From: Paenibacillus sp. FSL R7-0337
Lineage (GTDB): Bacteria > Bacillota > Bacilli > Paenibacillales > Paenibacillaceae
Length of the DNA stretch: 64,000 nt
Direction: 5' to 3'
Assembly (NCBI RefSeq): GCF_037969875.1
Contig: NZ_CP150218.1
Location: forward strand, 1,302,001 to 1,366,000
Shown here piece by piece: positions 43,589 through 52,770 of this stretch. Both the position numbers and the translations under genes were made by a program. Position 1 is the stretch's first letter, and every line of letters starts with the position of its first letter. The notes below the pieces were generated by a model. The model was not told where the DNA came from and ran no database searches. It saw nothing but the letters and a program-made list of their open reading frames with translations.

Positions 43589-44654
43589 GCCTGCTCCTGA
43601 GCTTGCTGGCAGCATACCATAATAGCGGACACAGCAGGTTGAAGAAGAATACATTGAGATACCAGACATCATTTAACTCAGCAATCACCGAGGGATTATC
43701 CCAGATATTCATCGCCAAGGGAATGGTGACCAAGGCCAGCGGAATCAGCAGTCCCTTGTATTGCTTAATTCCGAATAACTCAGCACAGCCATAGGCAGCA
43801 ATGAAGAGGGTAAGAATCAGCCGGTAAAAAATAACGATGAACCAGATGACCGTGACTATGGTCTCAATCCGCTCATAGAATCCGCCTATCGTTACTGTCT
43901 TGGCCGCAAACTGGCTGACATAAGGCATGTTCGGCGGCAGGCTTTCGCCCAGCACCGCAATAATCAGCACCGTCAGCAGGAGCAGGGCGATACTGGTAAT
44001 CCAGGTGCTGTGGACGAGCGCTTTTCGATAAGAAGCTTTGTCCTTGATGAAGGAAACCAGGAACAGGCTTAAGGCCACCTCGCTGCTCGGATAACTCAGG
44101 AACATAACCGTGCCCTGAAATACCGGCTGCACCCCCTTCTCAAAGACGGGCAGGAAGTTCGTCCATTCCGCACCGTGCAGCAGGGACAGTAAGAACAGCA
44201 ATAGGAGGGCCATGGCAACCGGGAAAGTAATCTCAGCAGACAGGCCGACTGCAATAATACCTTTATACAGGCAATAGACCAAGGCGAACAGGATCAGGAC
44301 ATAGATCGCTGATGGCGGAGTCTCTACAAACAGGTCGTTGCTGGTAAAGTCGCCAAGGCTGCGGAGTGTCAAGATGAAGATGAGAAAAGGCACACAGAAT
44401 ATATACAGGGCCAGCATGATTTTACCGCCCGCCTTCCCCAGAACACGGCTTAGAAATTGCCCCAGGGTATCGCCGTTCATCTCGGAATACAGCGCCACGA
44501 ATAACCGGATGATCAGCAGCTGAATCAGCATGCCCAGCAGAATCGGCGCCCAGGAATCTTTACCGGACAATCCGATGATCATGGAAGGCAGCCCCAGCAA
44601 GGCACTTCCCCAATAATGCAGCGTCAGCAGCATCATTAACTGCCGGGAGCTCAT
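43581..44654 (-). CDS. GerB-family spore germinant receptor permease subunit
   Basis: About 357 residues from ATG 44654. Ten membrane helices with the GerAB/APC-like pattern (LTLHYWGSALLGLPSMIIG at the start; AAKTVTIGGFYERIETIVTV in the middle). GerB subunits bind the germinant in the spore inner membrane. The gene is last in the operon A-C-small-B. Confidence 0.88.
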   Translation of the reverse strand: MSSRQLMMLLTLHYWGSALLGLPSMIIGLSGKDSWAPILLGMLIQLLIIRLFVALYSEMNGDTLGQFLSRVLGKAGGKIMLALYIFCVPFLIFILTLRSLGDFTSNDLFVETPPSAIYVLILFALVYCLYKGIIAVGLSAEITFPVAMALLLLFLLSLLHGAEWTNFLPVFEKGVQPVFQGTVMFLSYPSSEVALSLFLVSFIKDKASYRKALVHSTWITSIALLLLTVLIIAVLGESLPPNMPYVSQFAAKTVTIGGFYERIETIVTVIWFIVIFYRLILTLFIAAYGCAELFGIKQYKGLLIPLALVTIPLAMNIWDNPSVIAELNDVWYLNVFFFNLLCPLLWYAASKLRSRLK

Positions 44655-44689
44655 CTGTACATCCCCTCCTTTGTTGAATCTACTTCCAT

Positions 44690-44914
44690 TTAGCCTAGAA
44701 TGTCCCATGGCTTCAAGAATTGTAGCAGGTTAATGAACGGCCGCAGCAGATCCGGAGTGAACCCGTCTTTGGCCGACACAATATTTAAGCCCAGTGCTAG
44801 CGCGTACAGAGCGTACACAAGTGTTCTCTCCCGGAGTCTGCCCCGTTTCTTGCGGTACCGGCTGAATTGCCACATCCATAGCAGCACATTGATTGAGATT
44901 AGACAAGCATTCAT
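44690..44914 (-). CDS. Small membrane protein within the ger operon
   Basis: The 74-aa protein starts at ATG 44914, overlapping the gerC stop by 4 nt, and ends 35 nt before gerB. It has a membrane helix at residues 1-17, an arginine-rich loop (RYRKKRGRLRERTL) and a second helix (~31-47). Its position recalls the fourth 'D' subunits of some Bacillus ger operons, which are also short two-helix proteins and modulate receptor function. Family identity is inference from size, topology and position. Confidence 0.65.
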   Translation of the reverse strand: MNACLISINVLLWMWQFSRYRKKRGRLRERTLVYALYALALGLNIVSAKDGFTPDLLRPFINLLQFLKPWDILG

Positions 44915-46113
44915 GCATCCGGTTCCTTAAATGGCGGATTTACAATTCTTCCTCGACCTTTAATGATGTATTCCACAACCACCTTCACATCCATTCTGCT
45001 GAATTTCTCATTCCATTGATCCTTCCATTTACTCCAGTACCGGGGATGCTTCTGATGAAATTTGTTGCCAAAGCCAAAGATATCTACGCCAAATTGGTTC
45101 TGCACATCCCTTATTCCAGTAGCAATTAGCGCCTCCGTCCGTACTATGGCCATCTCCTTCATCTTCCCCAGCGTCTCCCGGCTGTTCAAATCAAGGTTAC
45201 ATTCCACCTCACCCACATTAGCCTCAATTCTCACCTTGACAGTGGCCGAAGGCTCGCCGTTTCGCACTTCAGGCTTAATCGAGGTCTTGGCATCCAGTAC
45301 CTCCATTACAAAATCTCCGTCCAGGTCCGGACAATTCACCTTGCCTACTGTCGATTTGACCTTGCCGGTCACATAGTTATAAGCCTTGCTGTCCGATTCA
45401 TTCAGCCAGCCGAGCAGAACATCATCCTTCATCACTCCGATGCCCCGATACTCAAATTTGAGCGGGCTGTTAATGGAATCTACATTTTCTTTCGTCTTTC
45501 CCTTCTCGAGATCACCCACCAGATGAAGACCGGTCAATACGGCTTCCTGGCCGTCCAGATCAAACCATTTCATCAGATCAAGCAGGCGTACCGCCGAGGT
45601 CGGAGCCCAGTTCTTCTGCGACCCGTTCAGCGAATCATAGAGGTCTCTGGCCGGCAACCGCTCCAGCGGGGTCATGATGGATAAGGCATCGTAAGCCGTC
45701 CCTTCCCGGACGATGGCCACATCGAAATCCGGCCGGACTTCGTGATCCCTGAACAGAAAATCCAGCGGCTTGCGGATGCCCTCCCTGGCCATGGCCTCGT
45801 CCAGCAGCAGCATGCTCAGATGGGATAGATATATCTTACGCGGCAGCATAGTGGTCAATTTGCGCAGAGCTTCCATAATCGTTGCTGACTCCGTAGCAAC
45901 CACAAGGGCCGGAGGTCCTCCCGAACCACCGCTGCTGGCAGCCGCCAGACTGGGCGCGACAATCTGCACGGTTACCCGGTAGCCCTTGTCCGTACGATCA
46001 ATGCCAAGACCGATGGCGACTGCCAAATCGCTAAGCTCTTTGCGGCTCCAGCAGCCCGTTAACGGCGTACTCATCAGGACCAGCACACAGATCAGGATTA
46101 CCATCCTTCTCAT
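44911..46113 (-). CDS. Ger(x)C-family germinant receptor lipoprotein
   Basis: The 400-aa protein has a lipoprotein signal with lipobox LTGC followed by WSRKELSDLAVAIGLGID, the standard GerC start. The following ~370 residues include FLFRDHEVRPDFDVAIVREG and the C-terminal GFGNKFHQKHPRYWSKWKD. GerC is lipid-anchored to the outer face of the spore inner membrane and completes the receptor with A and B. It starts 2 nt after gerA stops. Confidence 0.92.
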   Translation of the reverse strand: MRRMVILICVLVLMSTPLTGCWSRKELSDLAVAIGLGIDRTDKGYRVTVQIVAPSLAAASSGGSGGPPALVVATESATIMEALRKLTTMLPRKIYLSHLSMLLLDEAMAREGIRKPLDFLFRDHEVRPDFDVAIVREGTAYDALSIMTPLERLPARDLYDSLNGSQKNWAPTSAVRLLDLMKWFDLDGQEAVLTGLHLVGDLEKGKTKENVDSINSPLKFEYRGIGVMKDDVLLGWLNESDSKAYNYVTGKVKSTVGKVNCPDLDGDFVMEVLDAKTSIKPEVRNGEPSATVKVRIEANVGEVECNLDLNSRETLGKMKEMAIVRTEALIATGIRDVQNQFGVDIFGFGNKFHQKHPRYWSKWKDQWNEKFSRMDVKVVVEYIIKGRGRIVNPPFKEPDA

Positions 46114-46115
46114 GG

Positions 46116-47615
46116 CTAAGCCCCGTTCCTAGTGCGTTTATTCCGCGAACCGGACCAGTAAGGACTGCGGAAGACACCATCTCCTTGCTCGCTCTTCAAA
46201 TAAGGCGCATAAGGCCGCATGTAAGGGACACCCGCAGACTCCAGGCTGCAGATATGCACAGTCAGAATGACGAACCCCACAGTGATCCCGTATATTCCGA
46301 AGGAAGCCGCCGCCCCCATGAATAGAAACCGGATGAGCCGGATGGGGATCGACATATTATAGGCCGGAATGACGAAGCTTGAAATTCCGGTGATCGCCAC
46401 CACGATAACCATCCCTGCCGAGACAATTCCGGCGTCTACCGCCGCCTGCCCTACAATCAGAGTACCCACAATGGATACCGCCTGACCGATGTTACGAGGC
46501 ATACGGATTCCGGCTTCACGTATGATTTCGAAGGTGATCTCCATGAGCGTGGCTTCAACAAAAGCCGGGAACGGCACGCCCTCGCGCTGAAACATAATGC
46601 TCAGCAGCAGCCGGGTAGGCAGCAGATCCTGATGGAAGGTTGTAATGGCAATGTATAGTCCGGGAGCAAAGATGCTGATAATTACAGCGGTAAGCCGCAA
46701 GATCCGAATCAGACTGGAAAACAGATAAGGCTGATAGCTGTCCTCCGCCGACTGGATGAAATCCAGGAACAGGGAGGGAATAATCATGACAAAGGGTGTC
46801 CCATCCACTATAATGGCAACTCTGCCTTCAGCCAGGCCTGCCGTGATGCTATCCGGCCGCTCCGTGTTCAGCACTGTCGGAAACACCGTGTATTTGTTGC
46901 TCTGCAGATACTCCTCGATGAATTCGCCTTCCAGGACAGTCTTCAGCCCGATCTGATCGAACATCTCCGATATCCGGTTCAGCACCTGCTGATCGGCCAG
47001 CCCCTCGATATAGAGGATTGAAATATCTGTCTGCGTGACCTGCCCCACCGAACGGGTTACAATTCTCAGCCGCTCATCCTTCATCTTCCTGCGGATCATC
47101 GTAATATTAGTGCGCAGATCATCGGTGAAGCCTTCCTGCGGCCCACGAATCACCGTTTCCGTCTTGGTTTCATCGATACTCTTCTTCTCATAGCCCTGGA
47201 TGGCAAGCGCAAGGGCCTCTTCGCAGCCATCAATCAACACGAGGACACAGCCGGATAAAATATCCTTGACCGCTCCGCTCAGGTCCCCAGCCGTTCTAAC
47301 CTGTCCCGCACTCAGGATGTGGTTGCTGAAATAGTCCAGCAGGCTGTGCCCGTCCGGGGCGGGCAGTGCAGATTGAATCGCCGGAATAAATGACTCCTCC
47401 AGGACCTGGTTATTCACCATTCCGTCCAGGAAGATTAATTGAATGACGCATTCCTGCTGTGCATGGGTCCAATCCAGACGAAGCGAACGGACGCTTATAT
47501 CTGAGCTGTTCCCCAGTCTGCGGCAGATCAGCTCCGTATTGATGTGAGCTTCCCGGCTCAGCTGCTGAGGATGCTCATTGTGCAAGTGACTGGGATGTTG
47601 TTCATGAAATTTCAT
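46116..47615 (-). CDS. GerA-family spore germination protein
   Basis: The 499-aa protein has a soluble N-terminal half (to ~260) containing VLVLIDGCEEALALAIQGYE and VIRGPQEGFTDDLRTNITMI. It is followed by five or six membrane helices including GIRMPRNIGQAVSIVGTLIV and a hydrophilic tail. These are characteristic GerA blocks. It is the first gene of the receptor operon, likely expressed in the forespore under sigma-G; I cannot confirm a sigma-G promoter by eye. Confidence 0.92.
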   Translation of the reverse strand: MKFHEQHPSHLHNEHPQQLSREAHINTELICRRLGNSSDISVRSLRLDWTHAQQECVIQLIFLDGMVNNQVLEESFIPAIQSALPAPDGHSLLDYFSNHILSAGQVRTAGDLSGAVKDILSGCVLVLIDGCEEALALAIQGYEKKSIDETKTETVIRGPQEGFTDDLRTNITMIRRKMKDERLRIVTRSVGQVTQTDISILYIEGLADQQVLNRISEMFDQIGLKTVLEGEFIEEYLQSNKYTVFPTVLNTERPDSITAGLAEGRVAIIVDGTPFVMIIPSLFLDFIQSAEDSYQPYLFSSLIRILRLTAVIISIFAPGLYIAITTFHQDLLPTRLLLSIMFQREGVPFPAFVEATLMEITFEIIREAGIRMPRNIGQAVSIVGTLIVGQAAVDAGIVSAGMVIVVAITGISSFVIPAYNMSIPIRLIRFLFMGAAASFGIYGITVGFVILTVHICSLESAGVPYMRPYAPYLKSEQGDGVFRSPYWSGSRNKRTRNGA

Positions 47616-47710
47616 GTGTGCCTCTCCCTGCTGCGTATCGGCGTAGTTATGTAATCCAGTGTTGCCTAAGTTGGTTTATTTCAAAACCAAGCAGCAGCGG
47701 CTTTCCCATC

Positions 47711-47753
47711 AAAAAATCCCCTTCCCTCCGGGTAGGAGAGAAGGGGATTTTTA
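47711..47753. terminator. Strong bidirectional-looking terminator upstream of gerA
   Basis: AAAAAATCCCCTTC and GAAGGGGATTTTT flank a short loop, giving A- and T-runs on both strands. It marks an upstream boundary about 95 bp from the gerA start. Confidence 0.8.
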
Positions 47754-48529
47754 TGTACATACGCACAAATCCCCGCTGCCTATTGCTTAAGGCCCGGGGA
47801 TTCATGTGTTGATTACGCTATTCAATTCAATCATTTCCTCCAAGTAACAAAAGCCATATCCCTGACATGGTGATTGTTCTCAATATCATGTTTCCTTCAT
47901 GCTTCCGTGTTGCCCGTTCGCTCCATTTCGGAGTATTGCTCCATGTCCTGCATATGGGGTGGATTCCCGCGTACACGATTTCACGAAAAACGTTTTCACG
48001 GACGTTTTCCCTACTGTGATGAATCGCAGTTGTACGCTTCGCTAACCTTTTTCATTGGAATCACGCTCTTTCTTCCGCAAGAACCTTCTCTTGCTTGAAT
48101 AATTAGCTTCGTTCTTCTTCCAATAAAGATTTGCTTCTTGGGTTCCCGCATACCCACGATCTGCCAGAAGATGTTATCATCCACCTTCTTCATCAGCAGC
48201 CGATTCCGGCATGCTTCGCTAACGCTAGTACATCGGGGCTCTCTCCTTTCCTTCATTCATTGCTAAATTTAGGAATGAGACCATCACCTGCGGTACCACT
48301 TGTAATGCTTGGGGCTCTTGTTGCTGTGGTTCCTGTGGTGATGTCTACATTATACCTCAGGAATGCTTAAATTTAAACTTTCAAAAACCTGCATATCCCC
48401 GCAGAATCTGCGATATTTCAGGAGAATTGTAAATAAAGTGCCTATCTCTATAAATTGCTTCGTTTACGGATTATTTACTCCAGTTAGCTGCTAATTATCA
48501 TGTATGCGCTATCATTTTGTCAGAACAAT
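47754..48529. other. ~775 bp with no supported gene; scrambled coding-like signal on minus strand
   Basis: I find no intact gene. Several minus-strand pieces read like protein but in different frames: QEPQALQVVPQVMVSFLNLA preceded by a TAG directly after an ATG (near 48345); ADRGYAGTQEANLYWKKNEA (near 48110-48170), which faintly recalls a DDE transposase block; and CYLEEMIELNSVINT near 47815. This may be a decayed gene or insertion sequence. Evidence is weak. Confidence 0.3.
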
Positions 48530-48568
48530 ACCGGCCAGACTGATGATTTTCTCTCCAGACAGGCCGGT
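48530..48568 (-). terminator. Terminator-like hairpin after CPBP protease gene
   Basis: On the minus strand ACCGGCCTGTCTG pairs with CAGTCTGGCCGGT (imperfectly), then ATTGTTCTG. The gene stop is 5 nt upstream. The T-tract is weak. Confidence 0.55.
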
Positions 48569-48572
48569 GCAT

Positions 48573-49331
48573 CTACAGAGTGAGACTATGATTTCTGGAC
48601 TTGCGGCTTAATACCATGAGCAGATAAATTCCATAGAGGAGATACAGAATATTAAGAATAGAGACGATTAGTACCTCATGCTCCAGATTCTCATTGCTGA
48701 CCATAGCCAGCGCATCGTAGATAAAGTGGAACGCGATCAGCGGAACAATATTCCGGCCTGTCTCCATTAGCAAGGCGAGCACACAACCCAGCAGCAGCGC
48801 ATTGATAACCTGGAGAAGCGTATGTATAAGATCATTTCCGCCAAAGGCATTAGCCATATGTAGAACTCCGAAGAAGATGGATGAGAACACAATATAGAAC
48901 AGAGGGCCTTTAGATCTAAGATAATTCCAGATCACTCCTCTAAAAATAGCTTCCTCGGTGTAGCCCACCAGCAGCGTCATAATAACAATGCTGATCACTT
49001 CAGGCGCTCCAAGCTCGACATTGATTCCATTCATCAGCGGCTGGGCCACCGCAATTATGAGCAGCGGGATGTAGAACAGTACCGCTCTGGACGGCTTGGC
49101 CTCCAGCTTGCGGAAGCCGAAGCTGACGAGCGTGGAATCCTTTCTTTTCATATAGAGGGTTACAATAATACCCATAACCAGAAAGGCGCAGGCTTGGGCA
49201 TTCCTTATCCCCATGTCGCCGAACTCCATAACCATGGATACAGCGGAGGCAACGGATACAGCCAGGGTCAGGACTACTCCCCATACCAGCGAGTAAACGA
49301 TAGGACGTCCTTGTGCAGCAGTGTTCTTCAT
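48573..49331 (-). CDS. CPBP-family intramembrane metalloprotease (CAAX protease-like)
   Basis: The 252-aa protein has about eight membrane helices and the three ABI/CPBP motifs: TEEAIFRGVIWNYLRS (EExxxR), FFGVLHMAN (FxxxH) and AFHFIYDALA (HxxxD/N-like). Family members cleave or modify membrane-associated substrates, including bacteriocin self-immunity and sigma-factor control. The substrate is unknown. No peptide gene is adjacent. Confidence 0.85.
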   Translation of the reverse strand: MKNTAAQGRPIVYSLVWGVVLTLAVSVASAVSMVMEFGDMGIRNAQACAFLVMGIIVTLYMKRKDSTLVSFGFRKLEAKPSRAVLFYIPLLIIAVAQPLMNGINVELGAPEVISIVIMTLLVGYTEEAIFRGVIWNYLRSKGPLFYIVFSSIFFGVLHMANAFGGNDLIHTLLQVINALLLGCVLALLMETGRNIVPLIAFHFIYDALAMVSNENLEHEVLIVSILNILYLLYGIYLLMVLSRKSRNHSLTL

Positions 49332-49493
49332 TTCTGATCTCCTTTATAGTAGACTAACGTATTGCCGCTTCAGGACAATAATGGATTAATTGTAAGCCAT
49401 TTTGCGGAATTATACTATTATAATCTTCCAGTGGGCATCGCGGTCTGTACATGCTATAATCTCTCAATCCCACAATAAGAATGGAACAACAAC

Positions 49494-49862
49494 ATGAACA
49501 ATCCTATCAAAATCTTCAAAGTGACCGTGCAGCTGGAAAAGGATGAATATGGCCTTGAGGTAAGCCATTGGCGGCTGCTGGTGGAAACGAACCGCTATTA
49601 TGAGATCAAGCCGGAGAGCGGACCGGTAAAACGGATCTACAAAGAAAAACTGAATACGGTAGTGGATGACACCAAAACCTATACAGACGGCTTTCTGGCT
49701 TGTTCAGCGTTCTGTATAGAGGACCGTATTGATGATATGCATACTGAAATGCTGCATAAGCTGCAGGTTAAGATCAAGGCGTATATGGCTGAGCTTCATT
49801 TGAACCAGCAGGCCATCGAGCTGCAGTTCAAGAGCCCGGGGCCTATGAGTAACCGGAAGTAG
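49494..49862 (+). CDS. Conserved-looking small soluble protein, unknown function
   Basis: The 122-aa protein has no signal or membrane helix. It contains KIFKVTVQLEKDEYGLEVSH, WRLLVETNRYYEIK and a C-terminal amphipathic helix (HTEMLHKLQVKIKAYMAEL). No recognised motif. It is a stand-alone + strand gene followed directly by palindromic element copy 3. Confidence 0.55.
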   Translation: MNNPIKIFKVTVQLEKDEYGLEVSHWRLLVETNRYYEIKPESGPVKRIYKEKLNTVVDDTKTYTDGFLACSAFCIEDRIDDMHTEMLHKLQVKIKAYMAELHLNQQAIELQFKSPGPMSNRK

Positions 49863-49889
49863 ACCTCTATAACCTTAGACTGTAACACA

Positions 49890-49988
49890 AGTGGAAACGG
49901 CTTTGCCGTCCTTTAATAAGACGGCACCGTTTCAGCGAGAAATAGAAGGATAAGTTATCGTGTGAAACATATAAATTCTTATATTTTC
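49890..49988 (+). repeat. Palindromic element family, copy 3
   Basis: The element reads AAGTGGAAACGGCTTTGCCG, then CCGTCCTTTAATAAGACGG, then CCGTTTCAGCGAGAAATAGA, and ends with an AT-rich hairpin sharing GTGAAACATATAAATTCTTA with copy 2. Copies 2 and 3 are close to identical over about 100 nt except for stem positions. A strong terminator hairpin follows immediately. Confidence 0.8.
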
Positions 49989-50037
49989 AAAAAAACCGGA
50001 AGGGCCGCAAGACTTGCTGCGACTGTTCCGGTTTTTT
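49989..50037. terminator. Strong bidirectional terminator
   Basis: AAAAAAACCGGAA pairs with TTCCGGTTTTTT with an internal GGGCCGCAAG/CTTGCTGCGAC stem. It lies between convergent genes (49862 + and 50054 -). Confidence 0.85.
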
Positions 50038-50053
50038 GGCTTTGCTTATTCCC

Positions 50054-50215
50054 TTACAGCAGTCCTGCGTTCTTCATGGCGTGTTCCCAGCTTGGAAAAT
50101 AATACAGCGCACTTCTCATCAGCTCGGGCTCCTGCTGCTTGATCTGCTTTTTGTTCATGTTGCCCCCACCAGATTGAAGCTGCTTGATCCTACTGATAAC
50201 TTCATCTGAAGCCAT
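50054..50215 (-). CDS. 53-aa protein with homing-endonuclease-associated repeat
   Basis: I read this from ATG 50215: MASDEVISRIKQLQSGGGNM and then LMRSALYYFPSWEHAMKNAG. The second segment matches the short HNH/homing-endonuclease-associated repeat (x-x-A-x-x-Y-F-x-S-W-E-x-A-x-x-x-A-G-L). Such one-repeat proteins are small DNA-binding modules with no nuclease domain. A weak GTG alternative lies upstream beside AAAGGGGTG. It is downstream of cheA on the same strand. Confidence 0.6.
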   Translation of the reverse strand: MASDEVISRIKQLQSGGGNMNKKQIKQQEPELMRSALYYFPSWEHAMKNAGLL

Positions 50216-50311
50216 TGTAATATCCAACTCTTCACCCCTTTCCGGTGTTTCTTTCCATATTTTTCACCATTACTGCCAGTTCTATACCAGCTTGCGGCAC
50301 TCGGAAAGTAA

Positions 50312-52306
50312 TCAGTGGCTAACGAGATAAGAGGCATCCAGAATCAGGGCGACCCGGCCGTTGCCCAGGATGGTTGCCCCGGACAGATGGTTCATCGTCC
50401 CCAGATACGCGCCCAGGGACTTGATGACGACCTCCTGGTTGCCGATGATTTCATCAACAGCGAACGCAGCGATCCGGTCAACAGATCTTACAATCACAAG
50501 CGGAATCGTCTTGGAGCGGCGCTCTGTACGCGGATAATGCAGCTTGTCTCTGAGCCAGGAGAGCGGAACAATCCGCCCGTGGTTGATAATCGCCTGCTCC
50601 CCTTGAACGACCTGAATCTCTTCGGGAGCGATCCGCACAATCTCGGCCACATTATACATCGGGAGGATCAGCACACGCCCGGAGACTTTGACCAGCAGTC
50701 CCTTGATAATGGCCAGTGTAAGCGGCAGGCGGATCGTAAACAGAGTGCCTGCCCCCGGCTCGGTCTGAATATCTATGATTCCGTTGAGACGTCCAATCTG
50801 ACTGCGGACAATATCCATTCCCACGCCCCGCCCTGACACTTCACTGACTTCGGAGGCTGTGGAGAAGCCCGGCTCGAAGATCAGGCTAACGGCTTCCTGC
50901 GCGGTTAAGTACCCTGCCTGCTCTTCTGTAATGATCCCTTTGCTAAGCGCAGAGGCTGTAATCCGGGCGGCATCGATGCCCTGTCCATCATCCTCCAGGC
51001 GAATCACGACCTGATTCTCCTCATGAAAAGAAGTAAGCGTAATTCTGCCCTTCGGAGCCTTGCCCTGCTGCACACGCACCTCTGGACTCTCTATTCCGTG
51101 ATCGGCGCTGTTACGGATCAGGTGGATTAGCGGATCACTTAGCTCTTCAATGATCATCCGGTCCAGCTCGGTCTCGCCTCCCTGAATCTGCAGTTCAATA
51201 TCCTTGCCCAGCTTCTGGGCCAAATCCCTGACCAGCCTCGGAAAACGGTTAAACAGCTGATCCATCGGCAGCATCCGGGTCTTCATAACCCCTTCCTGAA
51301 GCTCTTTGATAATTCCGCCCATATGATCTGATATCGAGCCGATATCAGGCAGAACCTTGGCGGGATCAGTACGTTGTCCCGTAGCGCTCAGATCGGCCAG
51401 AGAGGTCTGCTCGATCAGCAGCTCTCCCACCAGATTCATTAAATGATCCAGCCGCTCCACACTCACCCGGACCGTTGACTGTACCTCATGGGATTTACCT
51501 TTGCCCGGAGCAGAGGACGAAGATTCAGCAGGCACCGGTTCGGCCGTAGTCTGGATGTCAGTCCCGGCAACAGGTGCGGGCACGAACGGTGTAATGACAA
51601 TACTTTCGGCATCTGTCTCCCCTGCCAGTTGCTCGGACACCTGCCGGATCTCGCGCGGGGAAGCAGCGACTACAGCAAATTGGCTGTAGCGGGCGTCTTC
51701 ATCGGCTCCAGGCCCCGCCGGGGGCGCCAGGGCAACAGCAATTACCGGACCGCAGACCTCTTCGATACGCTGCAAGAGGATATAATGCCGGGCCGCCTTC
51801 ATCTGGCAATCCTCTCTTAAGGTGACCACAAGTGCCTGAAGCGAGTAACCCGCTGCGACAGCCTCTTCCGCCTGAAGCAGCTCCGCTGCATTTAGGACCG
51901 GGAGCCGGACCGGCTGGAGTTCAGCCGGCTGATTAATCAGCGCCTTGATCTCCGCCACCACAGCGGAGCAATCTGTGAAGCCCTCTCCGCGAACATACTG
52001 AGTACGCAGCAGCTTCATCGCGTCCAGTGCCCGGAAGAGCGTATCAATCAGATTGCCGGTAATCTCCGGCTTCTTCTCCCGCACCCACTCGAGCGCATAC
52101 TCCACCTCATGCGTGAGATCGCTCATCTCGCGGAAGCCCATCGTGGAAGCAGAGCCCTTGATCGTATGGGCTGCGCGGAAGATCGTCTGAATCAACTCAG
52201 CGGTTGGAGCATGCTCCAACGCAAGCAGGGACTGGTCGATCCGCTCTAATTGCTCGTTCAGCTCTTCTATGAATATATCGCGGTATGCCGACAGTTCCAT
52301 CATCAT
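50312..52306 (-). CDS. cheA: CheA-type chemotaxis histidine kinase
   Basis: The 664-aa protein has domains in CheA order: Hpt with phospho-His in IFRAAHTIKGSASTMGF (~48); a poorly conserved P2-like region (about 150-270); dimerisation; ATPase with NSADHGIESPEVR, EDDGQGIDAARI and VSGRGVGMDIV; and a C-terminal CheW-like domain. AAGGGG precedes MMMELSAY. It phosphorylates CheY-type partners, none of which is encoded nearby. It follows the cheW gene by 15 nt. Confidence 0.92.
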   Translation of the reverse strand: MMMELSAYRDIFIEELNEQLERIDQSLLALEHAPTAELIQTIFRAAHTIKGSASTMGFREMSDLTHEVEYALEWVREKKPEITGNLIDTLFRALDAMKLLRTQYVRGEGFTDCSAVVAEIKALINQPAELQPVRLPVLNAAELLQAEEAVAAGYSLQALVVTLREDCQMKAARHYILLQRIEEVCGPVIAVALAPPAGPGADEDARYSQFAVVAASPREIRQVSEQLAGETDAESIVITPFVPAPVAGTDIQTTAEPVPAESSSSAPGKGKSHEVQSTVRVSVERLDHLMNLVGELLIEQTSLADLSATGQRTDPAKVLPDIGSISDHMGGIIKELQEGVMKTRMLPMDQLFNRFPRLVRDLAQKLGKDIELQIQGGETELDRMIIEELSDPLIHLIRNSADHGIESPEVRVQQGKAPKGRITLTSFHEENQVVIRLEDDGQGIDAARITASALSKGIITEEQAGYLTAQEAVSLIFEPGFSTASEVSEVSGRGVGMDIVRSQIGRLNGIIDIQTEPGAGTLFTIRLPLTLAIIKGLLVKVSGRVLILPMYNVAEIVRIAPEEIQVVQGEQAIINHGRIVPLSWLRDKLHYPRTERRSKTIPLVIVRSVDRIAAFAVDEIIGNQEVVIKSLGAYLGTMNHLSGATILGNGRVALILDASYLVSH

Positions 52307-52321
52307 TGCTTGTTCCCCTTT

Positions 52322-52747
52322 TTACCCGCCCAATATTTCTTCGAGCTTCAGAATACCGATCAACTGATCATCCCGCTGCCCCACTCCGTGGAACACCGCA
52401 TCGCGGCTGCGGTTATGTCCGCCGGCCGGCGGATGAATCTCGGCGTACGTAGTCACCTTGTTCACCTTATCTACAATCAGTCCGACGAATTCCTCGCGGT
52501 AGTTGACCACAATAATTCTTGTGCTCCGGGTATACGGCTCATCAGCCATTCCCAGCAGATTGCGCAGGCTCATGACACAGACCACCTTGCCGCGCAGATT
52601 GACTACACCTTTGACTTCATTCCGGCTAAAGGGGATATCTGTAATACTGAGCATTTTGATAATCTCATGAATCTCTTCAATACGGATGGCACAGGTCTCG
52701 GCTCCTACCGCAAGCTCGATGTATTGTTCCTTCTGTAAGGATGACAT
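52322..52747 (-). CDS. cheW: CheW-type chemotaxis coupling protein
   Basis: The 141-aa single CheW domain has EQYIELAVGAETCAIRIEEI at the start and NEVKGVVNLRGKVVCVMSLR in the middle. It links methyl-accepting receptors to CheA. It lies between the MCP and cheA genes with short gaps, so the three are one operon. Confidence 0.92.
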   Translation of the reverse strand: MSSLQKEQYIELAVGAETCAIRIEEIHEIIKMLSITDIPFSRNEVKGVVNLRGKVVCVMSLRNLLGMADEPYTRSTRIIVVNYREEFVGLIVDKVNKVTTYAEIHPPAGGHNRSRDAVFHGVGQRDDQLIGILKLEEILGG

Positions 52748-52770
52748 GGCTTCACCTTCCGTCTGTTGAA

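Noticed and set aside
48270-48310. T-box-like GGTACCAC core
   Set aside because: No specifier stem, no T-box bulge sequence and no amino-acid gene downstream.
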